Positions 37,951 through 50,994 of a stretch of 64,000 nucleotides of DNA are shown piece after piece (the stretch's first letter is position 1; every line of letters begins with the position of its first letter). This DNA comes from Tetmemena sp. SeJ-2015 (lineage: Eukaryota > Ciliophora > Spirotrichea > Sporadotrichida > Oxytrichidae). The position numbers were made by a program, and so were the translations under genes. Under the pieces are notes generated by a model. That model ran no database searches. It saw only the letters and a list, made by a program, of their open reading frames with translations, and was not told the origin of the DNA. The stretch covers positions 174,314-238,313 of the forward strand of contig JAJKFJ010020827.1 of assembly GCA_027382625.1 (NCBI GenBank), given 5' to 3'.

Positions 37951-40022
37951 CCTTCGTCTGTATAAATTCATCTGCGGCCTGGAGTATGTTTTTAGGCTTA
38001 GGTTAAATCATATACAAAAATACATCCTTGTTTCTTCTTGATTTTAATCTTGTGGATACTTGGAGAGAAGCTTAATCTTAGATTTTCTCTTTCAGTTTTA
38101 CTCTGCTTTACAGAAGTATCTAACTCCTGAGGCTATGACCCGTTCTTGGATTAATTCTTGCCTTAAAGACCGTTTACCTCAAATGGGTCAAAGTTATTAT
38201 TTAGTTCATGTCTTCCCTTCTCTTGTAGTTTCAGCTCCACTCTTAGTGATCTTGATCTTATGCTCTATAGTTTTTTGAATCTACCTTAGAGAATCTAGAT
38301 TCTTAGGAATTTTCCCTGCTCTAGAAATTAAAACGTTATACTTCAAATTTTAATTAATTCTTTGTATTTAATTGCAGGTGCTGAAGATTAATGAGCTTCT
38401 AATTTTTGCCCATCTTCTTGTGATTGAAAGTTAATGCAACTGTTTGCAGTTTCTGATTATCCTCTTTCATGAAATTAAATTGATGGCCAGGTTCCTTTAT
38501 ATTAGGAGACCTCAAAATATCAGACTTAGAATCTTTGACTTTCCCTTTGAGAAGCTTCCTTCTACTGATTTTGAAAATAGAGAGAGTTGCTTTGCTAAAG
38601 ACTTTTCAAGTTTTAGCTTAAGATACTCAGCTAAGAGGCTTTAAATAAGTCTTGAGAGAGTGCATGTTGGTTGCTCTAACCAACCTAGTTTTCAGCATAG
38701 CATATATCATAGTTGCTTATAGACTTAGGTAACGAAGACTATCTATTTGAAGTCAGAGCCTTATGCTGCTAATAATCATCGCCATTCTTTTAAATGTGAG
38801 GAAGGTTAAAAGACTTTTACTTACCTCTCTTATTTTTCTAAGTCTTATGATCAGCTTCAACATCCCCTTCTTAACCAATCTTATTTTGATAATTTGAGTT
38901 CAGATTTTGATCAAAAGCGTTCTCGAGCTCTTCTTAAGATTTTAATGAATGTTAAGGGTGCAAAATTCCTTTATAATTAATTTAAGTCCTTTTGTTGAAT
39001 TTTAGCGAATTCCCTTTATTCAATCTACTATTAAAAGTACTTTACTTAATTAAGTTCTTGATTTTGCTTTTATTATAAGGGTTTGTTGTCAAAATGATGT
39101 TGTTGTTGCGAGCTCTCGTTCTTCAGGAATTTATTTAAATGAAAAGTTTAGGGCAAAGATGAGCTAATAGGAAAGAAAATAAGTAACAAACAAAAAATAA
39201 TAGGGGGAGGACTGGAGTTGATACTTATGAGAACTTTGTTATCTGAGTTTATTTGTCCTTTGACATTTCTCTAAGTTAAAATTAAGATCATTGAAAAACT
39301 TACCAAATACTGGGGTGAGTTAGTAAGTGAGCCAAACCTTCCTCTGATGTGATGGTGAGGAGCCTCCACTATCTAGAATGGGTCCTTTGAATTCTCCCCT
39401 TACTCATTTGACTCATTTGTGGTTGGCGCCTAAGCTTAGATCTTTTCAGATGAATTTTAATGAACTTATTCATGGAGTTGAGTGAGGGAAGTTGATGCTG
39501 CTAATCTTAGTAAGCGATGTATTAGGGATTCTGACTATCGATGGAAGCCATCTACTGGTTTTAATAGGCTTTAAGAACCTGCTAGGACGTGTGATGCTGA
39601 TGCTGTTTTCCTAAATTTTGAAAAAGTATGCGATGGTCTACTAGAAAATTGATGGGCATCACTAACTGTTAAGAATTAGTCTAATCATGAGAAGTGCGAG
39701 CACTGAGGTTGTTTTTATTTTGATAGCCAGATTAAACGATGGTTAGAGAGGCTTCTCACATGTCCTTTAGGGATCTGGAAATTCAAGCAAAATAATAAAT
39801 TTTGGTGTGCATCAAAATCCTTCTGATACTATGAGGGTAAATATTGTAGCTGTGCTATTTATTGCGTAGAATTGACTTAACGCCGCTCCTCCATTTTGCG
39901 AATTATTTCTTTCTAAATTTTTGCAGAATTTTTATGATCAAGAAGAGGCTTTAATATAAAAATTATATGGATGATGAAGTAGTGTATTACTAACACAATT
40001 ATAAAATCTCTAACTTCTTTAA
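37951..40022. other. Unresolved 2-kb block, possibly germline-limited or degenerate
   Basis: No frame gives a convincing complete protein. The plus strand has broken open runs with T-ending codons, unlike the neighbours (for example around 38060-38275, 38710-38990 and 38995-39190), each ended by TGA. In the right half (39150-39895) the minus strand is open with a single TGA, which may be chance. No terminal repeats or known transposase motif were found. It may be intergenic or eliminated DNA, or a decayed gene. Confidence 0.4.
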
Positions 40023-42310
40023 ATGATTAATCCTTAGTAGCTAAAATCCTAGCAGTTACCCTCAAACAACCAAGCATCTCAATCAATTAGCTTATTTTCG
40101 AGTGCTTGAAATAGCCTAGATGCTAAATCACCTATGGCTAAGACCTCACCTAGAGATAATCAGGCTTAAGGAATGAACAAGTCTTTTACAATTACCAAGA
40201 GACAGAGTTTAAAAAATGGTCAGGAAACTCAAAGCAAATAGTAAACTGATTCAAAGGGAAAGGTTAAAGTCTTTATATTCAATTATTCTATTTTAAGCTT
40301 GCTCAAAGTCCCTCTAAGTAACTTTAGCAAGATTCAGCATCCCTCTGAAGAACATAAACAGCCTGAGAAGTAAGAGAGTTTTTCCTCCCCATTCAAGCTC
40401 TTCAAGGACCGTTAAATGTACTCAGAGTAGTAAATCATAGATGCACTAGCTCCATATTAGAAGTTGCTGAAGTAAATTGAAGAGCAAGCTGAGAAAATAC
40501 AGCCTAATAAGAAACTCCAAACCTTTTTCAAGAATCTGTCGAGACCCTTCAAAATAACCCAAGATGAAATTGTGGACATGAAGGGACTGCTAAGTGCAAT
40601 AGCAGATATATCTGGAAACGAGGGGTAGATAACAGAGTTGGAGGAGAAACTTCATAGAAATAAATTGCTAAGAAGGGAGAGTTGCAATTTTTTTATTAGA
40701 GTGAATATAGTTCCGAATAATTGAAAAAGGCGAAGGAGATCTTTGATGATTGTTAGAACTATGACATTGAAAAGTTTGGAGTGAGTAGAATAAATGATCA
40801 GAATCTCACACAAAACTTCTAAAAGTTGAACAGAGATATGGTGATTGGCAAAGATGCAACTGAACATCCCAGTATAGATTAAATACCACTCAAAATTATG
40901 GGCTAGCATAAGGCGCTTACGGAGGGAAATTTAGAAACTTATCAGGCAATGAGATAAAACAGATTGACCAAGGAAGAGTTAATAGACTTTCTTGATGGAC
41001 GTAAGAGATCTGACTTCGGATAATATGAGAAAGACTAGAGCGATGATGAGTTTGATCTGAAATTTGACTTTGACAAAGACTTTAGAGATTTCAGAGAACA
41101 GGCTAAGCCGAAAGCTCTAGCCAACTAAGAGAAGTTCTCAGAGCACTTTGATTTTGAAGAGGATTTAGTGGAGGAAAAAGAGGAAGTTAAGGAGAAGGGT
41201 CCAAAGCACTTTAGTCTTGATAGAGGTGCAAGCTCCTTAAAAGAGGTGTAATAGGAGGAGAACAGTAATAAGAAAACTTTTAAATTGAGTGCATTAGAAG
41301 AGGAGAGACTAAGATTGAAAATGTATGATGAGCTGGAGAATATAGATCATATTATCAAATCATCAGAAGACACTTTGAAGATGACTAAAAACGAGTATCT
41401 CATCAACTTGAGGAGAATATATCATGAGAAGGTCACTGGACTAAAGTAACAGAGAGATATATTCAGAGAGCAGCTAAATAAAATGCAAAGGGTTCATGTA
41501 TTGTAGATTAAAAATATCGAAAACTTTGCCCTCTCGATCGCAATCGATATGTTCAAAAAGAAAGCTAGCACTGTAAAGTTACTATTTAAGGAAGAGGCTA
41601 AATTATTGAATTCTGAGTTTCAAAAGATTCACTAGCTCATCACATTTTATGAGCGAAAGTTTACTTCACTTAAGGCCTTCCTAAGTAATCAGGAAATGCT
41701 AATGCAGACTTAGTATCTCTTCATGACCGAGAATTTAAGAAAGGAAAGAAAGTATACAAAGTCTCGAGAAGCAGCTGACAAGTTCAAGAATGAATTAAAG
41801 AGTGAAAGATATGATAAGATTCCTGCAAAAGCCTTTTTACATAACGAGTTTGATTTCTATGGATTGGGGATCAGATTAGGATAGCTAGATTAAACTGAGA
41901 TCCTCAAGGATATAGTTTACAAGAATTTTGAAAGAGAAAACCAGTAGCTGAGAATCCAACTCAAGCATTCGAAAAATGAAGTGGAAACTATGAGAACACT
42001 TATGGAACTAGCTCAAGCTGGTGAAAGTAAAGCGAAAAACGATCTTTTCAATTGTTAGCAAGATTTAGAGCAAGAAAAATAGGCTCACTAGTTAAGTATT
42101 GAGAAGAAGGAAAAAGAAATTCAGGCTAATATTGGAAAGTTTAACCTGCATTTATAAAAAGTCTTAGAGCAATATAGAAACTACAGAAAAATTGTTACCT
42201 AAGAGAGTCTTATATCTACTTAAATTTTTGACAAAATTCCCGACCTCTAAAAGCAATTGACAGAGCTAACTTCGAAAGAGGTGCTCTCAAGGAAGAAAGA
42301 GACTAGTTGA
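40023..42310 (+). CDS. Long coiled-coil protein
   Basis: Starts MINPQQLKSQQLPSNN at 40023. After a short Gln/Ser-rich N-terminus, and once two small IESs are removed (40104-40124 and 40680-40712), it reads as a long charged protein with an acidic middle (FDFDKDFRDF, DFEEDLVEEKEEVKE). Extended coiled coil follows (LRRIYHEKVTGLKQQRDIFR, AAKFKNELKSERY-like repeats, CQQDLEQEKQAHQLSIEKKE), to TGA at 42308. A further frame break lies near 40260-40330. Such proteins are often cytoskeletal or basal-body components in ciliates, but nothing here proves that. The downstream block may be its continuation. Confidence 0.65.
40104..40124 (+). other. IES, pointer GCT
   Basis: GCT at 40104-40106 and 40122-40124. 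Removing 18 bp deletes an in-frame TGA (40107-40109) and gives SLFSSAKSPMAKTS in the same frame. Confidence 0.7.
40680..40712 (+). other. IES, pointer AGTT
   Basis: AGTT at 40680-40683 and 40709-40712. Removing 29 bp joins LLRRES to SEQLKKAKEIFDD in frame. The insert is AT-rich with a T run. Confidence 0.85.
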
Positions 42311-42329
42311 AAAATATCATCCGCTATCC

Positions 42330-44569
42330 TCACATAACAAAAGTTTCTAAGCAAAGATGAAAGACTAAGTTGCTTTTGATTAAGCAGGCCTTTGAAAATC
42401 ACTTAAGAAACCTACAAGGAATGCTTTGATGGTCCAACTGGAATGCCTACTTTGCCGGTCCTGTAACATCTCATCTTCTTAGACAAATAGGAAAAAGAGA
42501 AATGACTTTCTTCAAATTCAACCTCTCGAAGAGATAGATCTCCTATGTCAGGTAGAACAATGGCTAAAATTAAAGCATCTTTGGTGGCCATGAATAAGGG
42601 GAAATAACTAGTGACGATCTATCTAAAGATAGTGATATAATTAGGAGTGAATTTCGTTCTAAATAATAGCTCAAGGATAGAACTTATTCAGCGTTGAACA
42701 ATAACTTAATAATAAAGCAACTTTTCATATAAATTTTCTTGACTCGTTTTTAGGAGGGAGTTAGTAGAAGTAGCTAAGAATACTAGCTACTTAGTGTTTT
42801 CCAGAGACAATCACACTTCAACTAAAAGCAACTTTCATCATATATATTTATTTATCCTTATTTGGAGATTAGAAAGAAGTAGCAAAGAATACCTAGGAAG
42901 ATTGGTTTTCTCACGAGCTGTTTATGGGTAAAGAATTGAGCACAGATTATGGAACAAATAGAAAGCTGATTACCTAGTCCTCAGTTGATGCTTCACTACC
43001 TATGCAGAGGAAGAATACTCTCCTAGAGAAGGCTCATTAAATTTTGTCTTTACCCACAACTAGAGCTCAAATGAGAGATGGAAGCTTTTCACTGGGTGGT
43101 CTCGCCTTCAATTCTTAAACACCTGATTCGAACTCTATATTTGCTGCAGTCCATGGATTATTTTCTATCAAATTTATTTCCTTTAAATAAGGATAATTAA
43201 AGGAGTCGCCTTCTAAGCCAAATAATTATCTGTAGAATTTGGAGCGAAGGAGAACAATGAGAAGAAATATGATGAATGTATCACTTTAAAATCCTCATTT
43301 GAAATGGAATGAGCTCACCTCAGAAGACAATCTCAAAATCACTTCATTTGACAAGCCAGTTGATATTATTCTTAAAATTACTCTTTTAAATAATTTAGTA
43401 CCACTTCATGCAGGCAAAAGAGCATTAGAGAAGCATTTCAATTCTAAATAAAGGTCTATTGAGAAGAAAAAGAATAAAAGTATATCCCCAGATAATCATC
43501 ATAATATTTTTGTAAATTTTCTCGATATAATTTATTCATAACTCAAAGCATCTTCAAGTAGGGAGCATTGAAAGGAAAAGGTACCAAAGATTTTCTCTAA
43601 ATCGAGAGCACTCAAAGAGGAATGATGATATTGGCCACAACGGTAACCATTCTTAAATCCCTCTTTCCCTAACTCAGCATAATAGTCTAGACAGAAACTC
43701 CTTGTCAAAAGAAGACACTGAAGTATAGCATTCTATGGATCCTCTGAGTATAAACTTTTAATTTCTTATTGAATAGGAGGACGAGAAAGAGAAGATCCTC
43801 AAGGATAGACGCCTTCACCCTTGAGTCAATAAAGGAAAGATTTTCCTAAGTTAAGCACAACATCAAGCTACAAACCTCCTTAAACTCCTCTTCACTGCAT
43901 TAACAAAATTAAGGATAGTCACTCCCTTCGACAAGCTACACAACTAAATTCCAAAGGTCTACCACTCTCTCTTAGAACCCTATCTTTGAAAATACGATCA
44001 TCAAGCAAATACAGAGTAATCAACGAACACTATTAATCACGATGACATGGAGGAGAGTTTCTAGACTGCTCAAAGGAAACAAGACTAAAGAGCAAAGCGA
44101 GATTCCATAGCTCAATAGAACATTGTGCATTTAATATTTAAACAAGAGTGTAAATACAGGTGTCATTCATAGTCATTAGAAAGATGGCTTTCAAAACTTA
44201 GAGAACGATCAATTCGAAGCACAATATTATGGCTATAAGAAGCAACTTTAACACAAGCAACAACATAAATCTCACTCAAGAAAGTACCATGAGAGATACA
44301 AGTCAAGAATTTGCGACTAATGGTTCTATGAGAGATGTCTAGAATACTATTTGTCAATATGAAAATTAACTTATTTATTTTAGCAGGAGGATCTTTATCA
44401 AGCAGGGTTGAGGGACCAGTAATTTAAACTGCTAGTGTTTTCGATAGAGATGACATTCTAAACATCATTAGTGGAGTTAATGAATAGCAGAAAAGAAGCA
44501 ATCGATACAGCATCCTTGGCTAAGACAAGTTTGCTCATCTATGAAAATATAACTTATTTATTTCATTGA
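42330..44569 (+). CDS. Ser/Asn/Gln-rich coding block, probably the 3' part of the preceding gene
   Basis: A series of open pieces in different frames, all of coding composition: DERLSCF, then the insert, then LKITQETYKECFDGPTGMP; SSNSTSRRDRSPMSGRTMAK; DWFSHELFMGKELSTDYGTN; LSLPTTRAQMRDGSFSLGGL; MRRNMMNVSLQNPHLKWNEL; NTSNNINLTQESTMRDTSQE. The end is ELMNSRKEAIDTASLAKTSL and TGA at 44567. No start codon or upstream region marks a new gene, so it probably continues the coiled-coil gene through several unresolved IESs. It could instead be a separate gene. Confidence 0.45.
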
Positions 44570-44670
44570 GATAACATTAAATTTCTTGATTGAGATGCAT
44601 AATATTCGTTGATTCCTTAGAAAAAAATAATTTAATTCGACAGAAATAGTACCTGAACAAATTCGAGAAT

Positions 44671-45134
44671 ATGGGAGGAAAACAATCTTAGCCTACTGTG
44701 GAGACCACCTAGTAAAAGCAGAGGGACCCGAACCAACCTCAACCAGAGTATTGTGGATAGAGAGCGAGAGCCAAATAAAACGCTGAGCCAAAGCCTAATG
44801 AGTATTTTGGGCAAGAGTCTGCTCCTCACCTCATGGTGATTGAATATTGCAGCGGATGTGGGTTCTACAGAATTGCTTCGGCTGTGGCTGAAAAGATGGA
44901 AGCAAACTACCCAGGCTAGTTCTATATCTAAACTTATAATTCTATGTGGAGTTGAGACCTGACAGTGAGTCCACTGGAAGAGTAGACGTCACAGTCTTCC
45001 CCAATCATGAAGACAAGAAGAACGTGGAGTTGGAGAAGGGAAATTTAATTCACGCCACTAAGAAAGGAGATGATTCACCCTACAAAAATTGGGATGCCTT
45101 CTTCTTGAAGGTGGATTAGGCTTTGCTTGGGTGA
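44671..45134 (+). CDS. Selenoprotein W-like (Rdx family) thioredoxin-fold protein, Cys form
   Basis: Starts MGGKQSQPTVETTQQK at 44671 (a Gly-2 that could be myristoylated) with a Gln/Pro-rich N-terminal extension. The Rdx domain begins MVIEYCSGCGFYRIASAVAE, with the redox CxxC where selenoproteins have CxxU. After removal of the IES at 44920-44945 it continues GQFYVELRPDSESTGRVDV and EKGNLIHATKKGDDSPYKNW, and ends LKVDQALLG-TGA at 45132. The family is thought to act in thiol redox regulation. The match over the whole domain, including the HxxKKxGD region, is good. Confidence 0.8.
44920..44945 (+). other. IES, pointer TTCTAT
   Basis: TTCTAT at 44920-44925 and 44940-44945. Removing 20 bp gives NYPGQFYVELRPDSES in frame, exactly as the Rdx fold needs. 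A 6-bp pointer in a conserved domain is strong support. Confidence 0.9.
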
Positions 45135-45293
45135 TAAAATTAGCATCAGTATCCAATCAATGACGTGTGATGTATTCCTAGAGATTAATTTAGTCAAAAT
45201 GCGACTTCTAATAATCGACTCAACTTTCATTCCTAAGTGTGATCATTAAAACGATTTATCCATTTGAAAATATAAATTGCTTAAATATAAATT

Positions 45294-45852
45294 TCACTAG
45301 ATCTTAAGCTCTTCTTGGTCTTAATTTTAGTGTATGGGAGTTTAGTTAGACTTTGATGAGCCAATTAGCTTCCCAAATATATTGATGGTAGTGAGTGCTT
45401 GCTGATTTGTTGTTGTATTTGCACCAGTGTTGTGGCCTTGATTAGCCTTGGCCTTTTCTAAAATGAACTTCATGTATCCACCTTTTATTTTGTCCTGAAT
45501 TTGTCTAGCCTGTCTCTCTCTTATCGCCTCCTTGATAATTTATAATAATATATATTTCCGTAAAGAAAATTAAGTTAATTAATAGTAGTAACTTACTATA
45601 ATTTATATAAATGTATATTAAATTTATGTTGATGAACTTCATATCTTCCCCTTCATCTCTATCTAGCAGCCCGTAGATGACTAGTTTATCCTTAAGTTGT
45701 AGTTTCTTATTGTCAAAGCCCTGAAAATGCTTTATTTTGCTCACCTTCTCATACAAACTCTGATCTATTTGTGCTGGGTTCTTCAGTTTGTCTATCTTCT
45801 GTGTCAGATTCTTAGCATTATATGTTTTAACTTTAGTTCGATGGAATATCAA
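45294..45852 (-). CDS. Small basic hypothetical protein
   Basis: The first part reads FHRTKVKTYNAKNLTQKIDK and DKLVIYGLLDRDEGEDMK. After a 106-bp insert (45531-45639) it continues EAIRERQARQIQDKIKGGYM and NTGANTTTNQQALTTINIFG, and ends at TGA 45294. The N-terminal start codon is not certain: no ATG is in frame near 45850, and a Gln-rich stretch upstream may be an earlier exon. No family recognised. Confidence 0.5.
45531..45639 (-). other. IES, pointer AAG
   Basis: CTT on the plus strand occurs at 45531-45533 and 45637-45639. Removing 106 bp gives GEDMKEAIRERQARQ in frame. The insert is very AT-rich and lacks GT..AG ends. Confidence 0.65.
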
Positions 45853-45990
45853 GATTATATGAACGTTAAATGAAATTACTTAGTAACAATCAGATTATTC
45901 TGCTGCTGCTGTTTATTATAATTACTAGCAATAGAACACAATTACTACTACTGCTGTTGTTGCTATCGTCGTATAAATTAAAACTTAAAA

Positions 45991-48900
45991 ATGAAGCAAC
46001 CTACTTATTAAAACAGTTGTTAACAGTCTCAAAATAAAGTGAGGAACCTTAAGATGGAAATGCCCAAGAGAGGGATAAATTATTATCCTAAACAGGCAGG
46101 AGAGTCTGAAGCAGGAGTATGCAAGGACACTAGCCTCAACAACGCAAACTGAGGAGGCTGAAGAGATCTTCCTAATCCAAAACCTTAAGCATCAATCAAA
46201 ATAAAACAATAACTCTAGCATCACACGTCAAGATAATGCTAATTAAAATGAAGGTTTTATTATTTAATCCATACAAGATTATGCAAGTAAAGAGAGAGAA
46301 AAGAGATAGCAGGATCTTACTATCAAGTTTTGTTTTATTCATTTTTAAACATTGCTTTAGTTAGAGGGGGAGGAAAACTTCCAGTTGCTGAGTCCTTAAG
46401 GCTAGCGTATAAGATTCTTCAACACTTTGAATTAGGACTCAACCACAAAGAGCAAGAGCAATGATGGAGACAAAGACTTCATCTTAGTTGAGGGGAATCC
46501 AATTGATTAACTCCAGATTATGTACACAGCAGATAACCAGGCTTATTCAGTTCTATAGCCGTTGAAACTCAATGAAGCCAATTAAAGCGCCAAAGATAAT
46601 AGATACACTAATTTAGAATATATATACTCATTTAATTAAAAGATGATAAGTCAAGCACAGTCTTCAACTGCTTCAATCAGAGCAAGTAGAGCCAGAGTAT
46701 AGGTCATCAAACATTAGTCAGCTAGCAAATGGGAGCCTCAATAGACAATCAAAGTTCCTTCATGCCTGAGGAAGCCCAATATACAGAGGAGCGGGAACTC
46801 CTATTAGAGTAAAAGTCTAAGATTAAAAAGTTCTTGGACAACTAATTTCTAAAAGCCTCACAGCAAGCTAGTTAGAATTTCGTCTCTGTAGTCAGGACCT
46901 CCACTCAAGGCAGGTGTCTTGACCATACTGGCTATGATATGACTCCTCAACATGATTTGTAATTATTAATTTTTCCTTCTTTACTTCTGATTGCTTGAAT
47001 CTAGAGAACTTAACTCTCTCTCCTAAGAGTTTGCTAACTACTTTAAAATTCACTCAAGAGCAAAGTAAGAAGAACTAAGGCGATGACTGTGATGTGTTCT
47101 CTCTAGAGGAGATAGATTCCTCAGCCATGCCCTTATCTTTCAAACAATCTAAGATCAGCTCCTATGGTGATGACCAGTTCATCCTCTCTCACAAGCCTTC
47201 TCAAGACCAGCTTCTAAGTAGTTCTCAATTTCATAAATCAGAGTACTAAAATGTGGATCAGTCTAGTTTCGGCCAGAATCCTCCCAAAGCTAAGTAGCTA
47301 CCTCCAGCCAATTATGTAAACAAAGTTTCGAAGAGAAACCCTTCTAAAGAGTTTGGTGAGTCCTCCTCTTATATGATGAGCAAAAGAATGATGGGAAGTG
47401 AAAATTCCATCAACTCATTTAAGAAGGCACAGGAGTACCAAGAGAAGAGCCACATCTTGTCAGAGTGCAGTTTGAATCACCCAAACCATCAGAGAATCAC
47501 CTCCAACAGTGATAGTCTCAACAACTTTAATGATCAAGAAAACTTCACAGAGATGGCTTCCAAGAACATGAAAAAGGTGTAGAAGATGGAGTTGGGGTAG
47601 AGGCAAACGAATGTGAATAAAATTAGTTAGGAAGAGAAGGAGAGAGCTCAACTGAAGGAGGAGTATAAGAAACTTAAAAGGCAACTGGAGGAGATCACAG
47701 CCAAGAATTAAGAATAGATAACTCGTAAATCCTATTCAAAGGAGGTGTCTTAATAGAAGAATAACCTAGATAGAGACTAGTATTCAGAGATAAAAGAAGA
47801 AAGCCACCATAAATAAAAACGACGATAACTTGAATTACCTAAGAAAAAACTGGAAATCCTATAAAGAGATAAACTTCTGAAGAGTCAGAATAAATTTATA
47901 GCAAGAATGCAAATTTAAAGTCTGAAACTTTAAGGAAAGTTATAAGGACAAATAGTAAAGACACTAAGAGCACTATAAAGAATAAAACTACTCTCATTAA
48001 GAAAAATGACTACTTCAACTAGTAAAATAAGAAGTTTAGCTTTTATACATAATATCTTAAATTTAAATGAAATTAAGTCATTCGAGGAATCCTTAAAAGG
48101 GAGAAATATTGGATTTGAAAGCTGATAGTAAGATATCCATGAACTCAATCTTTAAACGTGGAAAATTGAGCACTCTGGACTATCCTTTGATGCATGATCT
48201 GATTTAAAATAACAAGAGGAGCGGCTGCACTCACAAAGTGAATAAAGAAGTGTCAAGAGATAAGTCCCAAAGTCTTAGCAAAAGACTGACTAGCCAGACT
48301 GTATAATCTTATGCTTAATAAGATCTCAACTCTTTCACACAAAGCTCAAGGTCAAGCATAGCTAACTTAAGGCAAGAGCGGATGAGCAGAGGTTAGAAAT
48401 ACTGCAAGCACTAGCCACAAACCTATTAAAGAGTGAGTGAGAGATGCAAACTAGGCTAAGCTTCAGGATTAGGATAATACCTTCATTAGTAGAAATAACT
48501 CGCATTTTGATAACTCAAAGTGTAGTAAGCACAAGCATCTAGAAGACTTGTTGACCAGAGAACATCCTAGTCCCAAGATAAGTCAGAATTAAGAAGCCAA
48601 GAATATGTCTCTAATAGCAAGAGTTAATATTTCTAGTTTTAAGAGAGAGGTATCTGAAAAGAAACACAGTCTAAACGGCCATAGCTTAATTAGATTTTCC
48701 AAAGTCTTGAACACTTAATAAACTTAGAATCAACCAAGTCGAATTAGTACTGTAGATGGAAAAAGTTAACAGTTCATTGACAAGAAATCTCTAACTCGCT
48801 CAGATCAGTTCAAGAAAAAAGCTAATCAAAGCAGCAAGCATTCATCTGAAGAGAGAACTCAAAGACAGCAACTGTTTCCCTACTCTTTATATGTATTTTA

Positions 48901-49559
48901 TTGGATCAGGGATTAAAGCAGGCAGATGCGAAGATAAGTCCTCAAAAGCTGAATTAAGAATTGAATAAGATCTTGGAGACAGAGCGTATGATCAAGGAAT
49001 ACAAAGAAGTAATTACTAAAATGCAGAGAGACATGTACTCAGTCAAGGAAGCTAAAACTACTTGCAAGTAATAGACTGTTTAGGAAGTAGGAGAAGAAAT
49101 TATGAACAAAGGTCTTCCCTTTTCCAGGACGACAAACCTGCAACTGCTTAGGAGAAACTCCAAATGCTATAGAGGAGGAGATCACTAAGCAATAACTACA
49201 TCAAAGGCTTGAAGGACAAATAAATATCATAGCAACAGCAAAAGACTCCCAATGCTAAAGTCAAAGTGTTCAAGGAGGATATAAACCCCAGGGAAGCCCT
49301 TCAACCCTTATACAATTAGGCTTTGCAAGAATCTTTACGAATCAAGCCAGACTATAAATAAATTAAGGAAAGCCAATAGAGAAATATCTAAAATCAAACT
49401 CCAGTCAAGAATATAGACTCTGAAACTGGAGAATATCAGAATTAGCATTTGCAGAATCAAAACTAGAATTAGACACCTGAGAATAAATGGCTCTAAATTT
49501 CTCCTTAATAAAACGCTTTGAGAAACTAATAATTTCTTATCTAAGTTTAATTTATATGA
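45991..49559 (+). CDS. Large Asn/Ser/Gln-rich protein with coiled-coil segments
   Basis: Starts MKQPTYQNSCQQSQNK at 45991 and ends near TGA 49557-49559. Coding pieces include LKQEYARTLASTTQTEEAEE, EENFQLLSPQGQRIRFFNTL, a long run from about 47020 (FGESSSYMMSKRMMGSENS), a coiled coil (EEKERAQLKEEYKKLKRQLE), and ELNKILETERMIKEYKEVIT. A GT..AG intron fits at about 46960-47005. Several frame changes (near 46060, 47860, 48450, 48880 and 49200) imply IESs. Low-complexity composition prevents family assignment. A cytoskeletal scaffold is only a guess. Confidence 0.5.
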
Positions 49560-49589
49560 AACAAAGCAAACAGTCTATATTTCAAAAAT

Positions 49590-50740
49590 ATGTTTACTAC
49601 TTTCCCTGGCCCAAAGCAATAGCTCGAAGAAACGCTACAAAGAAAGAATCAAAATGATAAAAGCGAGCCATCGATACATGGTTTTCAAGAAAGAACAGTC
49701 ATCCCTGAGCTTGATAATGACTAATTAACTTAGTATGAGAGGATAGCCTCTTCATATAATTTTGTATATTACACTTTTATTTTTCAATGAAAAACGGTTT
49801 GTGCGATGAAGAAAGCGTTATAAATAACTTCCAACAGCAACAGGAGATCATGAATTTCTATAAAGAGTTTCAGTACGATGATGAAACTCAGACTCTAATC
49901 CCCACTCCAGTTCTATGATTAGCAAGTAGCCTAGTAAAATGCTTATAAACCAATCTCCAATAGTTAAAGCAAATAGACAGACTATGAATTAGGCTACTAA
50001 TGACTTGCCTTCTAGAATCAATTTTAAGATCTCTTCTAATCAGATGCAATAATCATATTCACACTCAAATAATCAACAACTTCTTAGTCCAAATTATCAT
50101 TAATTTTGTAATTTTTAAATGCACCGGCTCTTGAAAAGAAGGATTAGGATGTGAAGGTAATAAGTATAAAGATCGCAGCTTAGAAAAGAACTCCTCAAGA
50201 GACTGCTGCTAAGTTTCAAGAGGTCATGAAGATAACTTCAGAGATGTTAAGTAAAGCCAAAGCACCTCAGCTCTAACAAAAGCAGTCTTTAAACCGTTAT
50301 AAGGATAAAACTCCCACTAGGGTCATTCCTCTCCCTATGAATCCAGTCAAGAATTCATTTGCCTCGCACGTAAACTCTTCAAATGGGAAAATGAAAACTG
50401 ATACGTAAATTATGAAGAACAGTTTCAGTGCGCTACTCAGATGAGAACCAGCTTAAATGGCTAGAGGTAGATCAACAACTCGTAACTTCAAAATACTCGC
50501 AACTCATAATAGATCGGGCTAGGGGCTTAAACGCAGTAGTCAGGGATTGTTAAGAATTTACAGAGCACATTTGAAAGTGCTGTCTCTAAGGATTTCCAGC
50601 TGAATAGAAGTGTCAGTAAGAATCATCAAACCATTCAAAAGTAGAGTAAAAGCAATAGGAGGGGCAATAATTTAAATTCGATGAATGCCATTCTATCAAA
50701 ATATTTGAGAGAATAAATAAAGTTTTAAAATTTAAATTTA
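49590..50740 (+). CDS. Asn/Ser/Gln-rich hypothetical protein
   Basis: Starts MFTTFPGPKQQLEETLQRKN at 49590, 31 bp after the previous stop. Pieces follow in different frames: NGLCDEESVINNFQQQQEIM, MLINQSPIVKANRQTMNQAT, SAVSKDFQLNRSVSKNHQTI and NSMNAILSKYLREQIKF near the end. At least three inserts must be removed (near 49760-49790, 49905 and 50100). The 3' end is approximate because AT-rich sequence stays open to 50997. No domain recognised. Confidence 0.45.
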
Positions 50741-50994
50741 GATTCAAATTTTTAATTTCTGACCTTAATTAACTTTCTCAATAATAAATGTCAAACATTT
50801 TTAAATGATAGTCTGCATTTATCATTATTTAAATAACTTGTCTTATTTTTACTATCAAGTCAATAGTAAAGAAAGCAATTGAACGCTTTTCAATAATTTC
50901 ATTAGAACACTCTTCAAACCGTGGATCGTTAGTCTTCTTTAGAAAATGAGTATCTTTAAAAAATTTTTTTTATTTTATCTAACCCTGGGAAATT

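Noticed and set aside
39200..39890. Long plus-strand frame if TGA is read as Trp as well
   Set aside because: With all three stop codons read as sense, every frame is open, so openness proves nothing. The number of TGA codons is about what chance gives, and TGA acts as stop in the neighbouring genes.
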